A stretch of DNA of 64,000 bases, from assembly GCA_963575745.1 (NCBI GenBank), contig CAUYUJ010000725.1, positions 568,501 through 632,500 on the forward strand, written 5' to 3'. Made by a program: the position numbers and the translations under genes. A model generated the notes under the pieces. The model was not told the origin of the DNA. It saw nothing but the letters and a program-made list of their open reading frames with translations, and ran no database searches. Shown here one piece after another: positions 10,660 through 21,194 of this stretch (position 1 is its first letter; the number at the start of each line of letters is the position of its first letter). The stretch comes from Prorocentrum cordatum. Its lineage: Eukaryota > Sar > Dinophyceae > Prorocentrales > Prorocentraceae.

Positions 10660-11460
10660 ATGCCTGCACTCCCAGAAGTACCAGAGACCGCTCCGATGTA
10701 TCGGGGCCAAACGGAGGACCAGGTGATTGGGCACGTAAGCTACGTGATCGAGCTGCAGGAGACCAACCTGCAGAGGAGCCGCGAGGTGACGACGGAGATG
10801 CTCAAGGTCCTCGAGTCGCAGATCGACACCCTGAAGGCCTCCAAGCTGCAGCTTGCGACGTGCCTGACCCGCAGCGCCATGGCCAAAGCGAAGACGACTC
10901 AGGAGATCTACATGGTAGCCGAGAACATTCGTACCATCGAGGACCAGATCCAAGGAATCACGGCAGGCCTGGGAAAGCTGATCGAGGCCCACGGGACGTT
11001 GAAGTACCAGGCGGAGCCCCCCCTCATCTGGCCATCGGTCAAAGAATATATTAAGCCGGAAGCCGACGAGACGGAGGACAACATGAAGGAGATCGAGTTC
11101 AAGCTGAGGGTTGCGCGTCGCGAGGAGATCGCTAAGGGTCAACACAAAGGGATCTTCGACGTAGCGGCAGCCTCCAGAGAGATCCGCGACGGGCGGCAGC
11201 CTCCAGAGGGAGGCATCCCTGCCTGGGACAAGAACAAGCCAGAGACGTGGCATGCCTACGGATGGAAAGACTATGAGGAGTGGCCCGACTTCGACAGCGT
11301 AAACACCTCGCAGACTCAGATGCCCGAGATGCCAGAGAAGCTAGAGGACACCTTCCCTCCTGCGGTGGGCTACGCTAAGCGCAAGATGGAGATAGGCAAG
11401 AGGATGGAGATCATGAGGGGAACAATGTCGGCAGCCTCATCGTCGGGAGAGGTACAATAA
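10660..11460 (+). CDS. Hypothetical 266-residue charged, coiled-coil-like protein
   Basis: Intact, intronless ATG-to-TAA ORF with balanced, clearly protein-like composition. Residues about 20-110 (VIELQETNLQRSREVTTEML to EDQIQGITAGL) look like an amphipathic coiled coil. The C-terminal half is acidic, with AWDKNKPETWHAYGW and DYEEWPDF. No known domain, signal peptide or membrane segment is visible. The lack of introns and the leader-like repeat 190 bp upstream would fit a retroposed gene. The 3' end (around 11379) is partly repeated at 11461, just after the stop. Confidence 0.7.
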   Translation: MPALPEVPETAPMYRGQTEDQVIGHVSYVIELQETNLQRSREVTTEMLKVLESQIDTLKASKLQLATCLTRSAMAKAKTTQEIYMVAENIRTIEDQIQGITAGLGKLIEAHGTLKYQAEPPLIWPSVKEYIKPEADETEDNMKEIEFKLRVARREEIAKGQHKGIFDVAAASREIRDGRQPPEGGIPAWDKNKPETWHAYGWKDYEEWPDFDSVNTSQTQMPEMPEKLEDTFPPAVGYAKRKMEIGKRMEIMRGTMSAASSSGEVQ

Positions 11461-12063
11461 GCGCAAGATGGCGATAGACAAGAGGATGGAGCCCATCGTC
11501 GGTGAGAGAGAACCACGGGGGTTCGCCATTGGGAATGCGCTCAAAGGCAACGACTACACGCACTGGCACATATGGTATTTGGTGGTGGTCAACCCGCACT
11601 CGCACTGAGAGTGCGTGTGTTGAGTGAGTGTGTGTTGTGCCCCCCCCCCCCCCCGCTCCCTGCCCTAGAGATGGGGCGCGGCCCTGGGTATGTGCCCTGA
11701 CTCTCGCTCGTGACTGCCAACGCCACCCTACGTGTCATACAACATTATCTGAGTATGTTAGTTCGTGTGAGGTCCGCGAGCCAAAGTCGTCAGCCACGGA
11801 TGCGCTTGGCCCAATTGCTGATATAGGATTTCTTATACGTATTGGCAGCAGTTTATGCATTGCGTTTTCTAAATAAGTGGTTTCATAACCCCAACAAACA
11901 CTACAACTGGATAACCCTCAGACCCTATTCAGGATGGGCGGATCCAGCCGCTAGGCTTTTTAAGCTAACAGACATGCGCAACATGGCATTGGACAGTGGC
12001 AAGCGGCGTAACCGACGATATGGAAAACCACACACGGCGAGAACACAGTCGATCATTTTCATT
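11461..12063. other. No gene seen; poly-C run and AT-richer spacer
   Basis: Begins with an imperfect copy of the 3' end of the preceding ORF (GCGCAAGATGG). A C homopolymer lies at 11641-11654. The rest is unique sequence without a convincing reading frame. Confidence 0.5.
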
Positions 12064-12383
12064 GCTTTTCCCCACATCCAAAGTGGGGTTCTTGTTTTCT
12101 CTGGACACCCCGCGCAGGAACAGGAACACACACACACACACACACACTCACACTCACTCACACTCTCTCATCATCAACCTCACCAGCATCATCGATCATG
12201 CTCTCTCACATGCTTAGTCACTCACATACTCATCATCATCACTCGCACTCTCTCACACGCTCACGAACATCATCATCATCATCATCATCGGCATCGGCAT
12301 CATCCTCATTCAAACATCATCATCGCCACCACTCATCTTCACCACCACTCATCATCCTCATCCTCATCATCGTTGAGTAAATT
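12064..12383 (+). repeat. Composite block: 19-nt hairpin plus CA/CAT microsatellites
   Basis: Starts with CCCCACATCCAAAGTGGGG (stem CCCCAC/GTGGGG), then TTCTTGTTTTCTCTG, a CA tract, and long CAT/CTCA runs ending GTTGAGTAAA. The same block, always followed by the 160-bp repeat, recurs at 12546-12890, 16624-16995 and, shortened, 55942-56125. Confidence 0.9.
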
Positions 12384-12736
12384 TTGAGGAAGTCTCAGGC
12401 GGGAGCCCCCTCCCTATGGGGCCCGCAAATCATGTTGGTAATCCGAGCGGGTCATCGGGATCCTGTAACTGTCGTCACTTTTGAGCTCCCCAGGCCTGAA
12501 AATGGATGAAGTCTCAGGCGGGAGCCTCGTCTGTGAGTGAATTCCCCGCATCCAAAGTGGGGTTCTTGTTTTCTCTGGACACCCCGCGCAGGAACAGGAA
12601 CACACACACCCACTCACAGTCACTCACACTCTCTCATCATCAACCTCACCAGCATCATCGATGATGCTCTCTCACATGCTTAGTCACTCACATACTCATC
12701 ATCATCATCACTCGCACTCTCTCACACGCTCACGAA

Positions 12737-12767
<31 letters not shown>

Positions 12768-13790
12768 GGCATCGGCATCATCCTCATTCAAACATCATCA
12801 TCGCCACCACCACTCACAATCAATCATAATCCTCTTCACCACTCATCTTCACCACCACTCATCATCCTCATCCTCATCATCGTTGAGTAAATTGTGAGGA
12901 AGTCTCAGGCGGGAGCCCCCTCCCTATGGGGCCCGCAGATCATGTTGGTAATCCGAGCGGGTCATCGGAAACTTGTAACTGTCGTCACGTTTGGGCTCGT
13001 CAAGCCTGAAAATGGAGGAAGTCTCAGGCGGGAGCCTCGTCTGTGAGTGAATTGGGAGGAAGTCTCAGGCGGGAGCCCCCTCCTTATGGGGCCCGCAGAT
13101 CATGTTGGTAATCCGAGCGGGTCATCGGAAACTTGTAACTGTCGTCACTTTTGGGCTCCTCAAGCCTGAATTTGGAGGAAGTCTCAAGCGGGAGCCTCGT
13201 CTGTGAGTGAATTCTGAGGAAGGCTCAGGCGGGAGCCCCGTCCCTATGGGGCCCGCAGATCATGTTGGTAATCCGAGCGGGCCATCGGAAGCTTGTAACT
13301 GTCGTCACTTTTGGGTTCGTCAAGCCTGAATTTGGAGGAAGTCTCCGGCGGGAGCCTCGTCTCTGAGTGAATTGTGAGGAAGTCTCAGGCGGGAACCCCC
13401 TCCCTATGGGGCCCGCAGATCATGTTGGTAATCCGAGCGGGTCATCGGAATCCTGCAACTGTCGTCAATTTTGGGCTCCTCAGGCCTGAATTTGGAGGAA
13501 GTCTCAGGCGGGAACCTCGTCTGTGAGTGAACTGCGAGGAAGTCTCAGGCGGGGGCCCCCTCCCTATGGGGCCCGCAGATCATGTTGGTAATCCGAGCGG
13601 GTCATCGGAAACTTGTAACTGTCGTCAATTTTGGGTTCTCGCGCTGCCAGAACGCAGTTCCCAGGCCACATTTTGGACGCAACAAGGAAGTTTTTGGGCT
13701 CCTCAGGCCTGAATTTGGAAGAAGTCTCAGGCGGGAGCCTCGTCTCTGAGTGAATTGCGAGGAGCCAACTGTAGGCCACTTCGTGTTCGT
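12384..13790 (+). repeat. 160-bp tandem repeat array (first copy)
   Basis: Units beginning GAGGAAGTCTCAGGCGGGAG; GGCGGGAGCC or its variants occur at 12399, 12909, 13069, 13229, 13389 and 13549, giving exact 160-bp steps after a second CAT block (12546-12890) that splits the array. Each unit holds a donor-like CTGTGAGTGA and an acceptor-like GGGCTCCTCAG|G. The last unit carries an insert (TTCTCGCGCTGCCAGAACGC) shared with the end of the array at 57.2 kb. Confidence 0.95.
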
Positions 13791-13799
13791 CGTGTTCCC

Positions 13800-14510
13800 A
13801 GAACGCTATTCCCGGCACGCATCCACTGGGACGCACCCCTGTGCGCTTCCTCTGGGTCGTGCCCCCGCACGTATCCACTGGGACGCACCATTGTGCGTTT
13901 CCTTTGGGTCGTGCCCCTGGCACGTATCCACTGGGACGCACCCCTGTGCGCTTCCTCTGGGTCGTGCTCCGGCACGTATCCACTGGGACGCACTCCCGTG
14001 CGCTTCCTCAGGGTCGTGCCCCGGCACGTATCCACTGGGACGCACTCCCGTGCGCTTCCTCTGGGTCGTGCCCCCGCACGTATCCACTGGGACGCACTCT
14101 TGTGCGCTTCCTCTGGGTCGTGGCCCGGCACGTATCCACTGGGACGCACCCCTGTGCGCTTCCTCTGGGTCGTGCCCCCGCACGTATCCACTGGGACGCA
14201 CCCTGTGCGTTTCCTCTGGGTCGTGTTCGGCACGTATCCACTGGGACGCACCCCTGTGCGCTTCCTCTGGGTCGTGCCCCCGCACGTATCCACTGGGACG
14301 CACTCCTGTGCGCTTCCTCTGGGTCGTGTTCCGGCACGTATCCACTGGGACGCACTCTGTGCGCTTCCTCTGGGTCGTGTTTTGGCACGTATCCACTGGG
14401 ACGCACTCCCGTGCGCGTCCTCTGGGTCGTGCTCTGGCACGTATCCACTGGGACGCACTCCCGTGCGCTTCCTCTGGGTCGTGCTCCGGCACGTATCCAT
14501 TGGGACGCTT
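13800..14510. repeat. 52-bp satellite
   Basis: About 13 units of CACGTATCCACTGGGACGCA plus TGTGCGCTTCCTCTGGGTCG (starts at 13868, 13921, 13973, 14025 and onward). Since 52 is not a multiple of three, frames of 230-290 codons stay open on both strands; none is a credible gene. Confidence 0.95.
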
Positions 14511-14579
14511 CACAGTTCGATCTACATTCGTGCTTTTGAAGCAGGAAACTATGCCCTTTTTTCAATTTTCGTGTTCGGA

Positions 14580-15060
14580 CTCTGGGTTCCGACACGCCCT
14601 GGGGTGAGGTGTTCAGGCAGCTTTCGCTTGTGATATCCTCGCAACTCTGATCTCGGAAGTGCCGTGCCCCATGGTGGCCCGGCCACTTTCGCCTGAGACA
14701 TCCTCGCAACTTTGAGTTCCGAAATGCCCTGAAGTGAAGTGTTCAAGCCACTGCCGCCTGAAACATCCTCGCAACGTTGACCTCGGATATGCCCTGCCAC
14801 TTAGTGGTCTGGCCGCTTCCGCCTAAGGCATCTTCGAACTCTGACCTCGGAGGTGCCCTACCCCATGGTGTCCGGGCACTTTCGCCTGAGACATCTTGGC
14901 AACTCTGGGTTGCGAGATGCCTTGAGCTCAGGTGTTCAGGCCACTTTCACTTTAGACATCCTCGTAACTCTGGGTTCCGATATGCCCTGTGAGAACAATG
15001 ACGATGACTACAAGCATGACGACGACGACGCTGATGACGATAACGATGACGACGATGACG
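14580..15060. repeat. Degenerate satellite of about 60-70 bp
   Basis: Alternating motifs GACATCCTCGCAACTCTG, TCGGAAGTGCCCTGCCCCA and GGCCACTTTCGCCTGA repeat with drift, ending in a GACGAT microsatellite at 14996-15060. Confidence 0.85.
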
Positions 15061-16536
15061 TCCTCACAACTCTGGGTTCCGAGACGCCCTGACCTGATCC
15101 GAGACATCCTCGAAACTCTGAACTCGGAGGTGCCCTGCCCCACGGTGACCCATGCACTTTCGTTTCAGACATCTTCGCAAATCTGGGTACCGACACGCCC
15201 TGGGGTGAGGCGTTCAGGCCGCTTTCGCGTGAGCTATCCTCGCAACTCTGACCTCGGAAGTGCCCTGCCCCATGGTGGCCCGGCCACTTTCACTTGAGAC
15301 ATCCTCGCAACTTTGGGTTCCGAGACGCCCTGAAGTGAAGTGTTCAGGCCACTGGCGCCTGAGACATCCTCGCCACGTTGACTCGGATATGCCCTGCCCC
15401 TTAGTGGTCTGGCCGCTTCCGCCTGTGACATCCTCGAGGCTCCGATCTCAGATATGCCCTGAGCTCAGGTGTTCAGGTCAATTACGCGTGAGACATCCTC
15501 CGTCCTCGGATCTCGGCGGTGCCCTGCCCCATGGTGGCCGGGCGCTATCGCCCGAGACATCTTGGCAACTCTGGGTTGCGATATGCCTTGAGCTCAGATG
15601 TTCAGGCCACTTTCATTTAGATACCCTCGCAACTCTGGGCTCCGATATGCCCTGTGAGGACGATGGCGATGACTACGAATATGACGACGACGCTGATGAC
15701 GATAACGAAGACGACGGCGATGACGACGATGATGATGGTGATGATGGTGATGATGATGACGACGACGATGACGGCGACGAACGATGACGACGATGACGTC
15801 CTCACAACTCTGGGTTCCGAGACGCCCTGACCTGATCCGAGACATCCTCGAAACTCTGAACTCGGAGGTGCCCTGCCCCACGGTGACCCATGCACTTTCG
15901 TTTCAGACATCTTCGCAAATCTGGGTACCGACACGCCCTGGGGTGAGGCGTTCAGGCCGCTTTCGCGTGAGCTATCCTCGCAACTCTGACCTCGGAAGTG
16001 CCCTGCCCCATGGTGGCCCGGCCACTTTCACCTGAGACATCCTCGCAACTTTGGGTTCCGAGACGCCCTGAAGTGAAGTGTTCAGGCCACTGGCGCCTGA
16101 GACATCCTCGCCACGTTGACTCGGATATGCCCTGCCCCTTAGTGGTCTGGCCGCTTCCGCCTGTGACATCCTCGAGGCTCCGATCTCAGATATGCCCTGA
16201 GCTCAGGTGTTCAGGTCAATTACGCGTGAGACATCCTCCGTCCTCGGATCTCGGCGGTGCCCTGCCCCATGGTGGCCGGGCGCTATCGCCCGAGACATCT
16301 TGGCAACTCTGGGTTGCGATATGCCTTGAGCTCAGATGTTCAGGCCACTTTCATTTAGATACCCTCGCAACTCTGGGCTCCGATATGCCCTGTGAGGACG
16401 ATGGCGATGACTACGAATATGACGACGCTGATGACGATAACGAAGACGACGGCGATGACGACGATGATGATGGTGATGATGGTGATGATGATGACGACGA
16501 CGATGACGGCGACGACTACGACGACGATGATGTTGA
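15061..16536. repeat. 738-bp tandem duplication of the satellite block
   Basis: 15061-15798 and 15799-16536 are nearly identical (TCCTCACAACTCTGGGTTCC at 15061 and 15799). Most differences are a few bases in the GAC/GAT microsatellite at each copy's end, so the duplication looks recent. A GATGAT microsatellite continues to 16600. Confidence 0.93.
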
Positions 16537-16623
16537 TGACGATGATGATGCAAGTTGCGATGATGAGGATGATGCTGATGATGATGGTGGTGGTTGTGAT
16601 GTTGATGTAGCCATGATTTGTTT

Positions 16624-17090
16624 TTCCCCACATCCAAAGTGGGGTTCTTGTTCCCCACATCCAAAGTGGGGTTCTTGTTTTCTCTGGACACCCCGCGCAG
16701 GAACAGGAACACACACACACCCACTCACACTCACTCACACTCTCTCATCATCAACCTCATCAGCATCATCGATGATGCTCTCTCACATGCTTAGTCACTC
16801 ACATACTCATCATCATCATCACTCGCACTCTCTCACACGCTCACGAACATCATCATCATCATCATCATCGGCATCGGCATCATCCTCATTCAAACATCAT
16901 CATCGCCACCACCACTCACAATCAATCATCATCCTCTTCACCACTCATCTTCACCACCACTCATCATCCTCATCCTCATCATCGTTGAGTAAATTGTGAG
17001 GAAGTCTCAGGCGGGAGCCCCCTCCCTATGGGGCCCGCAGATCATGTTGGTAATCCGAGCGGGTCATCGGAATCCTGTAACTGTAGGGGC
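16624..17090 (+). repeat. Third copy of hairpin, CAT tract and truncated 160-bp unit
   Basis: CCCCACATCCAAAGTGGGG is present twice in tandem (16626 and 16653), then the CA and CAT tracts, then a single 160-bp unit that breaks off at about 17085 inside TGTAACTGT. Confidence 0.9.
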
Positions 17091-17289
17091 CGCCCTGCGC
17101 GCGCGAACTAGAACTGATACCCCGGAGGCCCTAGCGGAGATTTGAGCACGCTTCTGGCCCGCTCGGCCGGCGAATTTGGAGTCCCTTGTGGTAGCCCGAT
17201 GATATACATATAACGGCGCACCGGGTCCGGGGGCCCGGGGCCGGGACCCCGACCACAAATGTGGGCTCCGGGGGGCCCGGAGGCTCGTC

Positions 17290-17960
17290 GGGGCTTGCCG
17301 GAGGCCTCCCCGGTCAGACAAGACGGCCCAAGAAGCGCCCAAGACGGCCCAAGAAACTTCCAAGAGGCCTCCAAGAGGGCTCCAAGATGCTGAAGATGGC
17401 CTCCAGACGTCCAAGGACGCCCCCAAGACGCCCCAAGAAGCCTCCAACATGCGCCCAAGAGGGCCCCTAGACGCAAAAATTGGCCCATTCCCTTCGTAAA
17501 ACGTACATTTTCAACAAAGTTGCCTTTTGGGCTTTCCGACGTTACAGGACGGCCCAAGAGGCGCCCAAGACCGCCCCAAGACGGCCCAAGAAGCTTCCAA
17601 GAGGGCCCCAGGACAGCCCAAGAGGGCCCCAAGACGGCCCAAGAGGCGCCCAAGATGGCCCAAGAGGGCCCCAAGACGGGCCCAAGAGGGGGCCCAGAGG
17701 GGGACCACGAACCGCAAGCTCGAGCCTTCCGCCCCAAGAGGCCGCCAGGAGGCCCCAAGGAGGCCCCTCAAGAGGCCCCAGGAGACCCCCAAGAGGCCCA
17801 AAGGAGGCCCCGAGAAGCCCCAAATCGGCCCCCAAAATGCTTCGAACCTGCTTCCAGGAGGCCCCCGACAGGTTCAGAGGCTCCCGAGAAGCTACGTCAA
17901 ACTCCCAGCGAGCGGCCGGACGAGGCCCCCCAAAAAATCCCAAGAGGGTTCCAGTATTTG
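17290..17960. repeat. Degenerate CCAAGANGGCC minisatellite
   Basis: Runs of CCCAAGAGGCCCCAAGACGG with drift, in two blocks separated by unique sequence at 17470-17550. Related units occur in the dispersed repeat at 10295-10390. The predicted Lys/Arg/Pro-rich frames are repeat artefacts. 17091-17290 is unique sequence without a gene. Confidence 0.85.
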
Positions 17961-18049
17961 TATCCTTCAGCGCTCTCTGGCCTTCTTCCCCCTGCCCCCT
18001 TCCCTGCGACTTTCGTTGACTCAAGCTCGCCTCCTCTCCATTTCCTCTC

Positions 18050-18190
18050 TCTGCCTCTCTCTCTCTCTCTGTCTTTTTTTTGTTTCTCTCTCTCTCTCTC
18101 TCCATCTCTCTTTCTCTCTCTCTCTCTCTCCTTCGCTCTCTGTCTGTCTGTCTCTCTCTCCCTCTCTTTCTCTCTTTCTCTCTCTTCCTT
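18050..18190. repeat. (TC)n microsatellite
   Basis: CTCTCT dinucleotides with GTCTGT and CCTT interruptions. It directly precedes a probable exon, so it can serve as part of a pyrimidine-rich intron end. Confidence 0.92.
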
Positions 18191-18221
18191 TCACATTCTG
18201 TGTCCTTGCGACCTTCTGCAG

Positions 18222-18307
18222 TCCCCGACGTCGCCACGGCTGCATCCGCTCGAGCGTGTCTTGTGATGTGCGGCGGTGCGAAGCCCGTCCCACTGATCAA
18301 GGCACAG
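18222..18307 (+). CDS. Probable isolated internal exon
   Basis: An 86-nt stretch between CCTTCTGCAG and CACAG|GTACG, open as PDVATAASARACLVMCGG then AKPVPLIKAQ. A 22-nt hairpin (stem GAAATGATGG/CCATCATTTC, 18312-18333) begins four bases after the putative GT. A second inverted repeat of 13 bp lies at 18392-18404/18429-18441. Partner exons are not identified; function unknown. Confidence 0.4.
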
Positions 18308-18539
18308 GTACGAAATGATGGGTCCATCATTTCTTTCCTTCCAATGTGCGTTTTCCCCATCGATTCCTGGGCCCGAGGTCGCAAAAATTACGACGTCGGA
18401 GGTCTGGGGAGGCGGGAAGCACGACCTGGACCTCCGACGTCTTGGAAAAATCACGACGGCGGTTTTTGTTAATTTTCGGCCTCCGGGGCCCCTCGCAGGT
18501 TCCCGGGACCGTCAGAAAACGACTCAGGATGAAAACGAC

Positions 18540-18995
18540 TTGGGCTACAGGGCTATTGGGCTACAGGGCTATAGGGCTGTAGGGCTATAGGGCTATAGGG
18601 CTAGGGCCATAGGGCTATAGGGCTATGTGGGCTATTCGGCTATTGGGCTATAGGGTTGTTGGGCTGTAGAGCTATGGGGCTATAGGGCTACAGGGCTATA
18701 GGATCAGAGGGCTATAGAGCTAAAGGGCTAGATGGATATAGGGATATAGGGCTATTGGGCTATAGTCCTATAGGGCTATACGGCTATAGGGCAATAGGGC
18801 TACAGGGCTATAGGGCGATAGGGCACCCCCAGGCACCCCGGCACCCGGGCACCGGGCACCCAGGCACCCAGGCACCGGGCACCCGGGCACCCGGCCCAGC
18901 CGCATGGGGCCGGAATCTTGCCGAACCTCATCGAACTTTTTAATCCGCCAGGACCCTTACAGAGGCAAGCTCTGATTGGGTACTAACCCATGGCA
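18540..18995 (+). repeat. Composite repeat: GGGCTATAG array, GGCACCC array and unique tail
   Basis: A 9-bp GGGCTATAG array (18540-18820), then GGCACCCGG units (18825-18900), then a tail containing AATCCGCCAGGACCC and TACAGAGGCAAGCTCTGATT. The three parts occur in reverse-complement order at 30075-30425. Confidence 0.85.
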
Positions 18996-19254
18996 AACGC
19001 CGCTAATTACCTTCGTCGCCGCGATCGCCGCCGTCTTCATCGCCGCCGTCGTCGACGTCCTCGGGTCCTTTTCGGGCACCCTCTGGCCATCTCGTGGGGC
19101 ACGCTGGGGGATTATCAGAGGCATCCGTACGTATCCTGAGGGGCCCCGCGACTTCCCCCAGAGACTCTAACTACAGAAACTCCTTTCGTATTCCGGCCAG
19201 AAGCATCCAGAAACGATGTACATTAGCCCTGGCGGGGGGAATGATGGCGATGGT

Positions 19255-19404
19255 GATGGTTTGTACTTGTACGTGAATCCTGTGCGCCTCGTCGGATGTC
19301 AGCCGCTCGACCCCCAGTCGACCCCGAACAGTGTTTAAACAGTAGTCGATCAAGCAATCGTGTTTCAACATGCGTTCGCCGCAACTGCGGTGGCTCAAGC
19401 TTCA
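19255..19404 (+). repeat. Split direct repeat A1
   Basis: 150 bp from GATGGTTTGTACTTGTACG to GGTGGCTCAAGCTTCA, matching A2 (25976-26125). It contains the ATG of the first ORF at 19370. Confidence 0.95.
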
Positions 19405-19918
19405 AAGGCTCGTGCCGCCGTCCCGAGGGCTGCGCATGTGGGACTGGCTGCTGCAGAGGGGCCCCGAGTATTTGGCCCAGGGCGTCGTGAACTACGCGGC
19501 GCGCTGCCCTGCCATCCCCGCCTGCCCGCAGGCGACGTGTCCGTCCTGCCCAGGGCTGACCTGCGGGGACTGTGTGGTGCCGGCGTGCCCGGCGTGCCCA
19601 GCTTGCCGACCGATCACGGTGCCGGCAGGGGCTGCCGCCTTCGCCGAGGCGGCTGGTGCTCGCGAGGAGGCCGCGAGCTGCGCTGAGCCTGGGCTGGGCT
19701 ACCTCGCGTACCTGATCTTCCTCCTCGGCGTCGTGGTGGGCGGCGTCCTGGCGACTGGAGGGCTTGCCGTGGGCGGGCTGTTGCGCCGGCTGTGCTGCAG
19801 GCCCGTGAAGGACGCGGTCAGCGAAGATGAGTTGGAGTTACGTCCTGTACAACGTGGAAGGCCAGCCGCTCTGGCACCAGCGCCGGGTGCACGGGGTGGT
19901 GGCGCACTCGGGTGGTAA
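19370..19918 (+). CDS. Element ORF-a: small Cys-rich protein with one membrane segment
   Basis: 182 residues; the ATG lies inside repeat A1, so the same start is also present in A2. Residues about 48-80 hold repeated CPxC-like pairs (CPQATCPSCPGLTCGDC, then CPACPAC), possibly metal binding. Residues about 118-140 (YLAYLIFLLGVVVGGVLATG) form a strong membrane helix, followed by a basic LLRRLCCR stretch. Overlaps the gag-like ORF by 92 nt in the +1 frame. I know of no standard DIRS-type protein with this layout. An accessory or envelope-like role would be speculation. Confidence 0.6.
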   Translation: MRSPQLRWLKLQRLVPPSRGLRMWDWLLQRGPEYLAQGVVNYAARCPAIPACPQATCPSCPGLTCGDCVVPACPACPACRPITVPAGAAAFAEAAGAREEAASCAEPGLGYLAYLIFLLGVVVGGVLATGGLAVGGLLRRLCCRPVKDAVSEDELELRPVQRGRPAALAPAPGARGGGALGW

Positions 19919-21194
19919 GACCTACGTGGCCGCCACCGCCGACGCACACGTCTACCCAGAGGATTGGTCGCCGACCTCACAGGACGTGCTGGCGGTGCGC
20001 TGGTGCAGCGAGTATCGAGAGCTGCCAGCGGGTGTGCCCAGGGATCGGGTGTACCGCTTCCGACGGGAGCCGACGGCCGCGCGGGACGCCGCCTTCCGGC
20101 AGGCGGCCGAGGACGAGGCTGAGGCCGAGGGTCGGCGTCTGCTGGCAGCGGCGGGCGGCGCGGCGCCGCCGGCGGGCTTCGTGTGGCTGTTGCCGATCGA
20201 CGCCGCGGGCCAGCTTGCGGGCGGTGCCGGCGGAGCGGGGGCCATCGTGCCTGCAGGCGCCGGCGCTCCGGGCGCACCTCCTGTGCCGGGAGTGGCCGTG
20301 CCTGCAGCCGCAGCCGGCGCCGCCGGTGCCCTCGCAGCGGCGGCCGCGCCCCCGCCCCTGCTGGTGGGGCCCTTGCAGGGCGTCGCGCCGGCAGCCCCCG
20401 CCGCAGGCGTCGGCACAGCGTGGAGGGCTGCTGAGAGCGGGGGCGGCTTCCGATTCGGAGACCCTGTCCCAGGCCACGTGCGGAGCGCCCAGGCGATCGG
20501 CTCGAAGGGTTTCCATCTCTTGCCGGACGGGACCGCCCTGTTCGTCGAAGAGGTGACCGCAGCGACTGAGGTCGCTTTCCTCGACAAGGGGGTGTTCGGC
20601 GACGCTCGCATCATGGCGGTGCGACGCAACCGCCAGGGGCGGCGCGAGCGCACGTGGGCGGAGATGGTCGCGGCCGTGGTGCAGGAGGAGTTCAGCAACG
20701 ACTGGGACTTGCCCGGGCCAAGGTCCGTGCTGTGGTGCCTGGAGTTCATCAACCACGAGGGGCTCGGTCTCGACGGGCATCACGAGAGGTTCCGCATTCT
20801 TTGTAAGTTTGAGTTTTCGAGTTGGGGCGTGCCCGAGCATTACAATATCACGCAGGCCTTGAAGTTCGGCCTCCTTCACGACCAGATGGACGGCACCAAT
20901 CTGATGATGGTGGAGTCCATGTTTCGCCGACTTCAAACGATCGAGTTCGCGCACTCCGAGCGGGCTCGCGAGCAGGAGGCCAAGGGCTACGGAGGGAAGC
21001 TCAGCCTCGAGGAGCAGATGGCCTTTGCGGGCACGGCCCGCGCAGGTGGCTCCCTGATGATCTGCCCTCTTATTCTGGATTACGTGCGGGGCGAGGTCGA
21101 GCGCGATGCCTCGCTTGCCAAGAATTTGCGCAAGGCCCGAGAGGAGCGAGAGGCTGCCCGGGCCAAGGATAAGACCAAGAAGGATGCCGGGTGA
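19827..21194 (+). CDS. Element ORF-b: probable gag-like structural protein
   Basis: 455 residues from ATG. The N-terminal 95 residues are compact (VLYNVEGQPLWHQRRVHG); residues about 100-205 are an Ala/Pro/Gly-rich linker; the C-terminal domain (about 210-455) has an ordered, charged composition (DWDLPGPRSVLWCLEFIN, QALKFGLLHDQMDGTNLMM) and ends in a Lys/Arg/Glu-rich tail. No zinc knuckle. Its position before the RT ORF is that of gag. Overlaps ORF-c by 89 nt (+1 frame). Confidence 0.65.
   Translation: MSWSYVLYNVEGQPLWHQRRVHGVVAHSGGKTYVAATADAHVYPEDWSPTSQDVLAVRWCSEYRELPAGVPRDRVYRFRREPTAARDAAFRQAAEDEAEAEGRRLLAAAGGAAPPAGFVWLLPIDAAGQLAGGAGGAGAIVPAGAGAPGAPPVPGVAVPAAAAGAAGALAAAAAPPPLLVGPLQGVAPAAPAAGVGTAWRAAESGGGFRFGDPVPGHVRSAQAIGSKGFHLLPDGTALFVEEVTAATEVAFLDKGVFGDARIMAVRRNRQGRRERTWAEMVAAVVQEEFSNDWDLPGPRSVLWCLEFINHEGLGLDGHHERFRILCKFEFSSWGVPEHYNITQALKFGLLHDQMDGTNLMMVESMFRRLQTIEFAHSERAREQEAKGYGGKLSLEEQMAFAGTARAGGSLMICPLILDYVRGEVERDASLAKNLRKAREEREAARAKDKTKKDAG

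Noticed and set aside
13727-14633. Several 230-290 codon frames on both strands
   Set aside because: All arise from the 52-bp satellite.
18540-18820. Telomere repeat array
   Set aside because: GGGCTATAG is a 9-bp unit, unlike the plant-type TTTAGGG expected in dinoflagellates, and it is internal.
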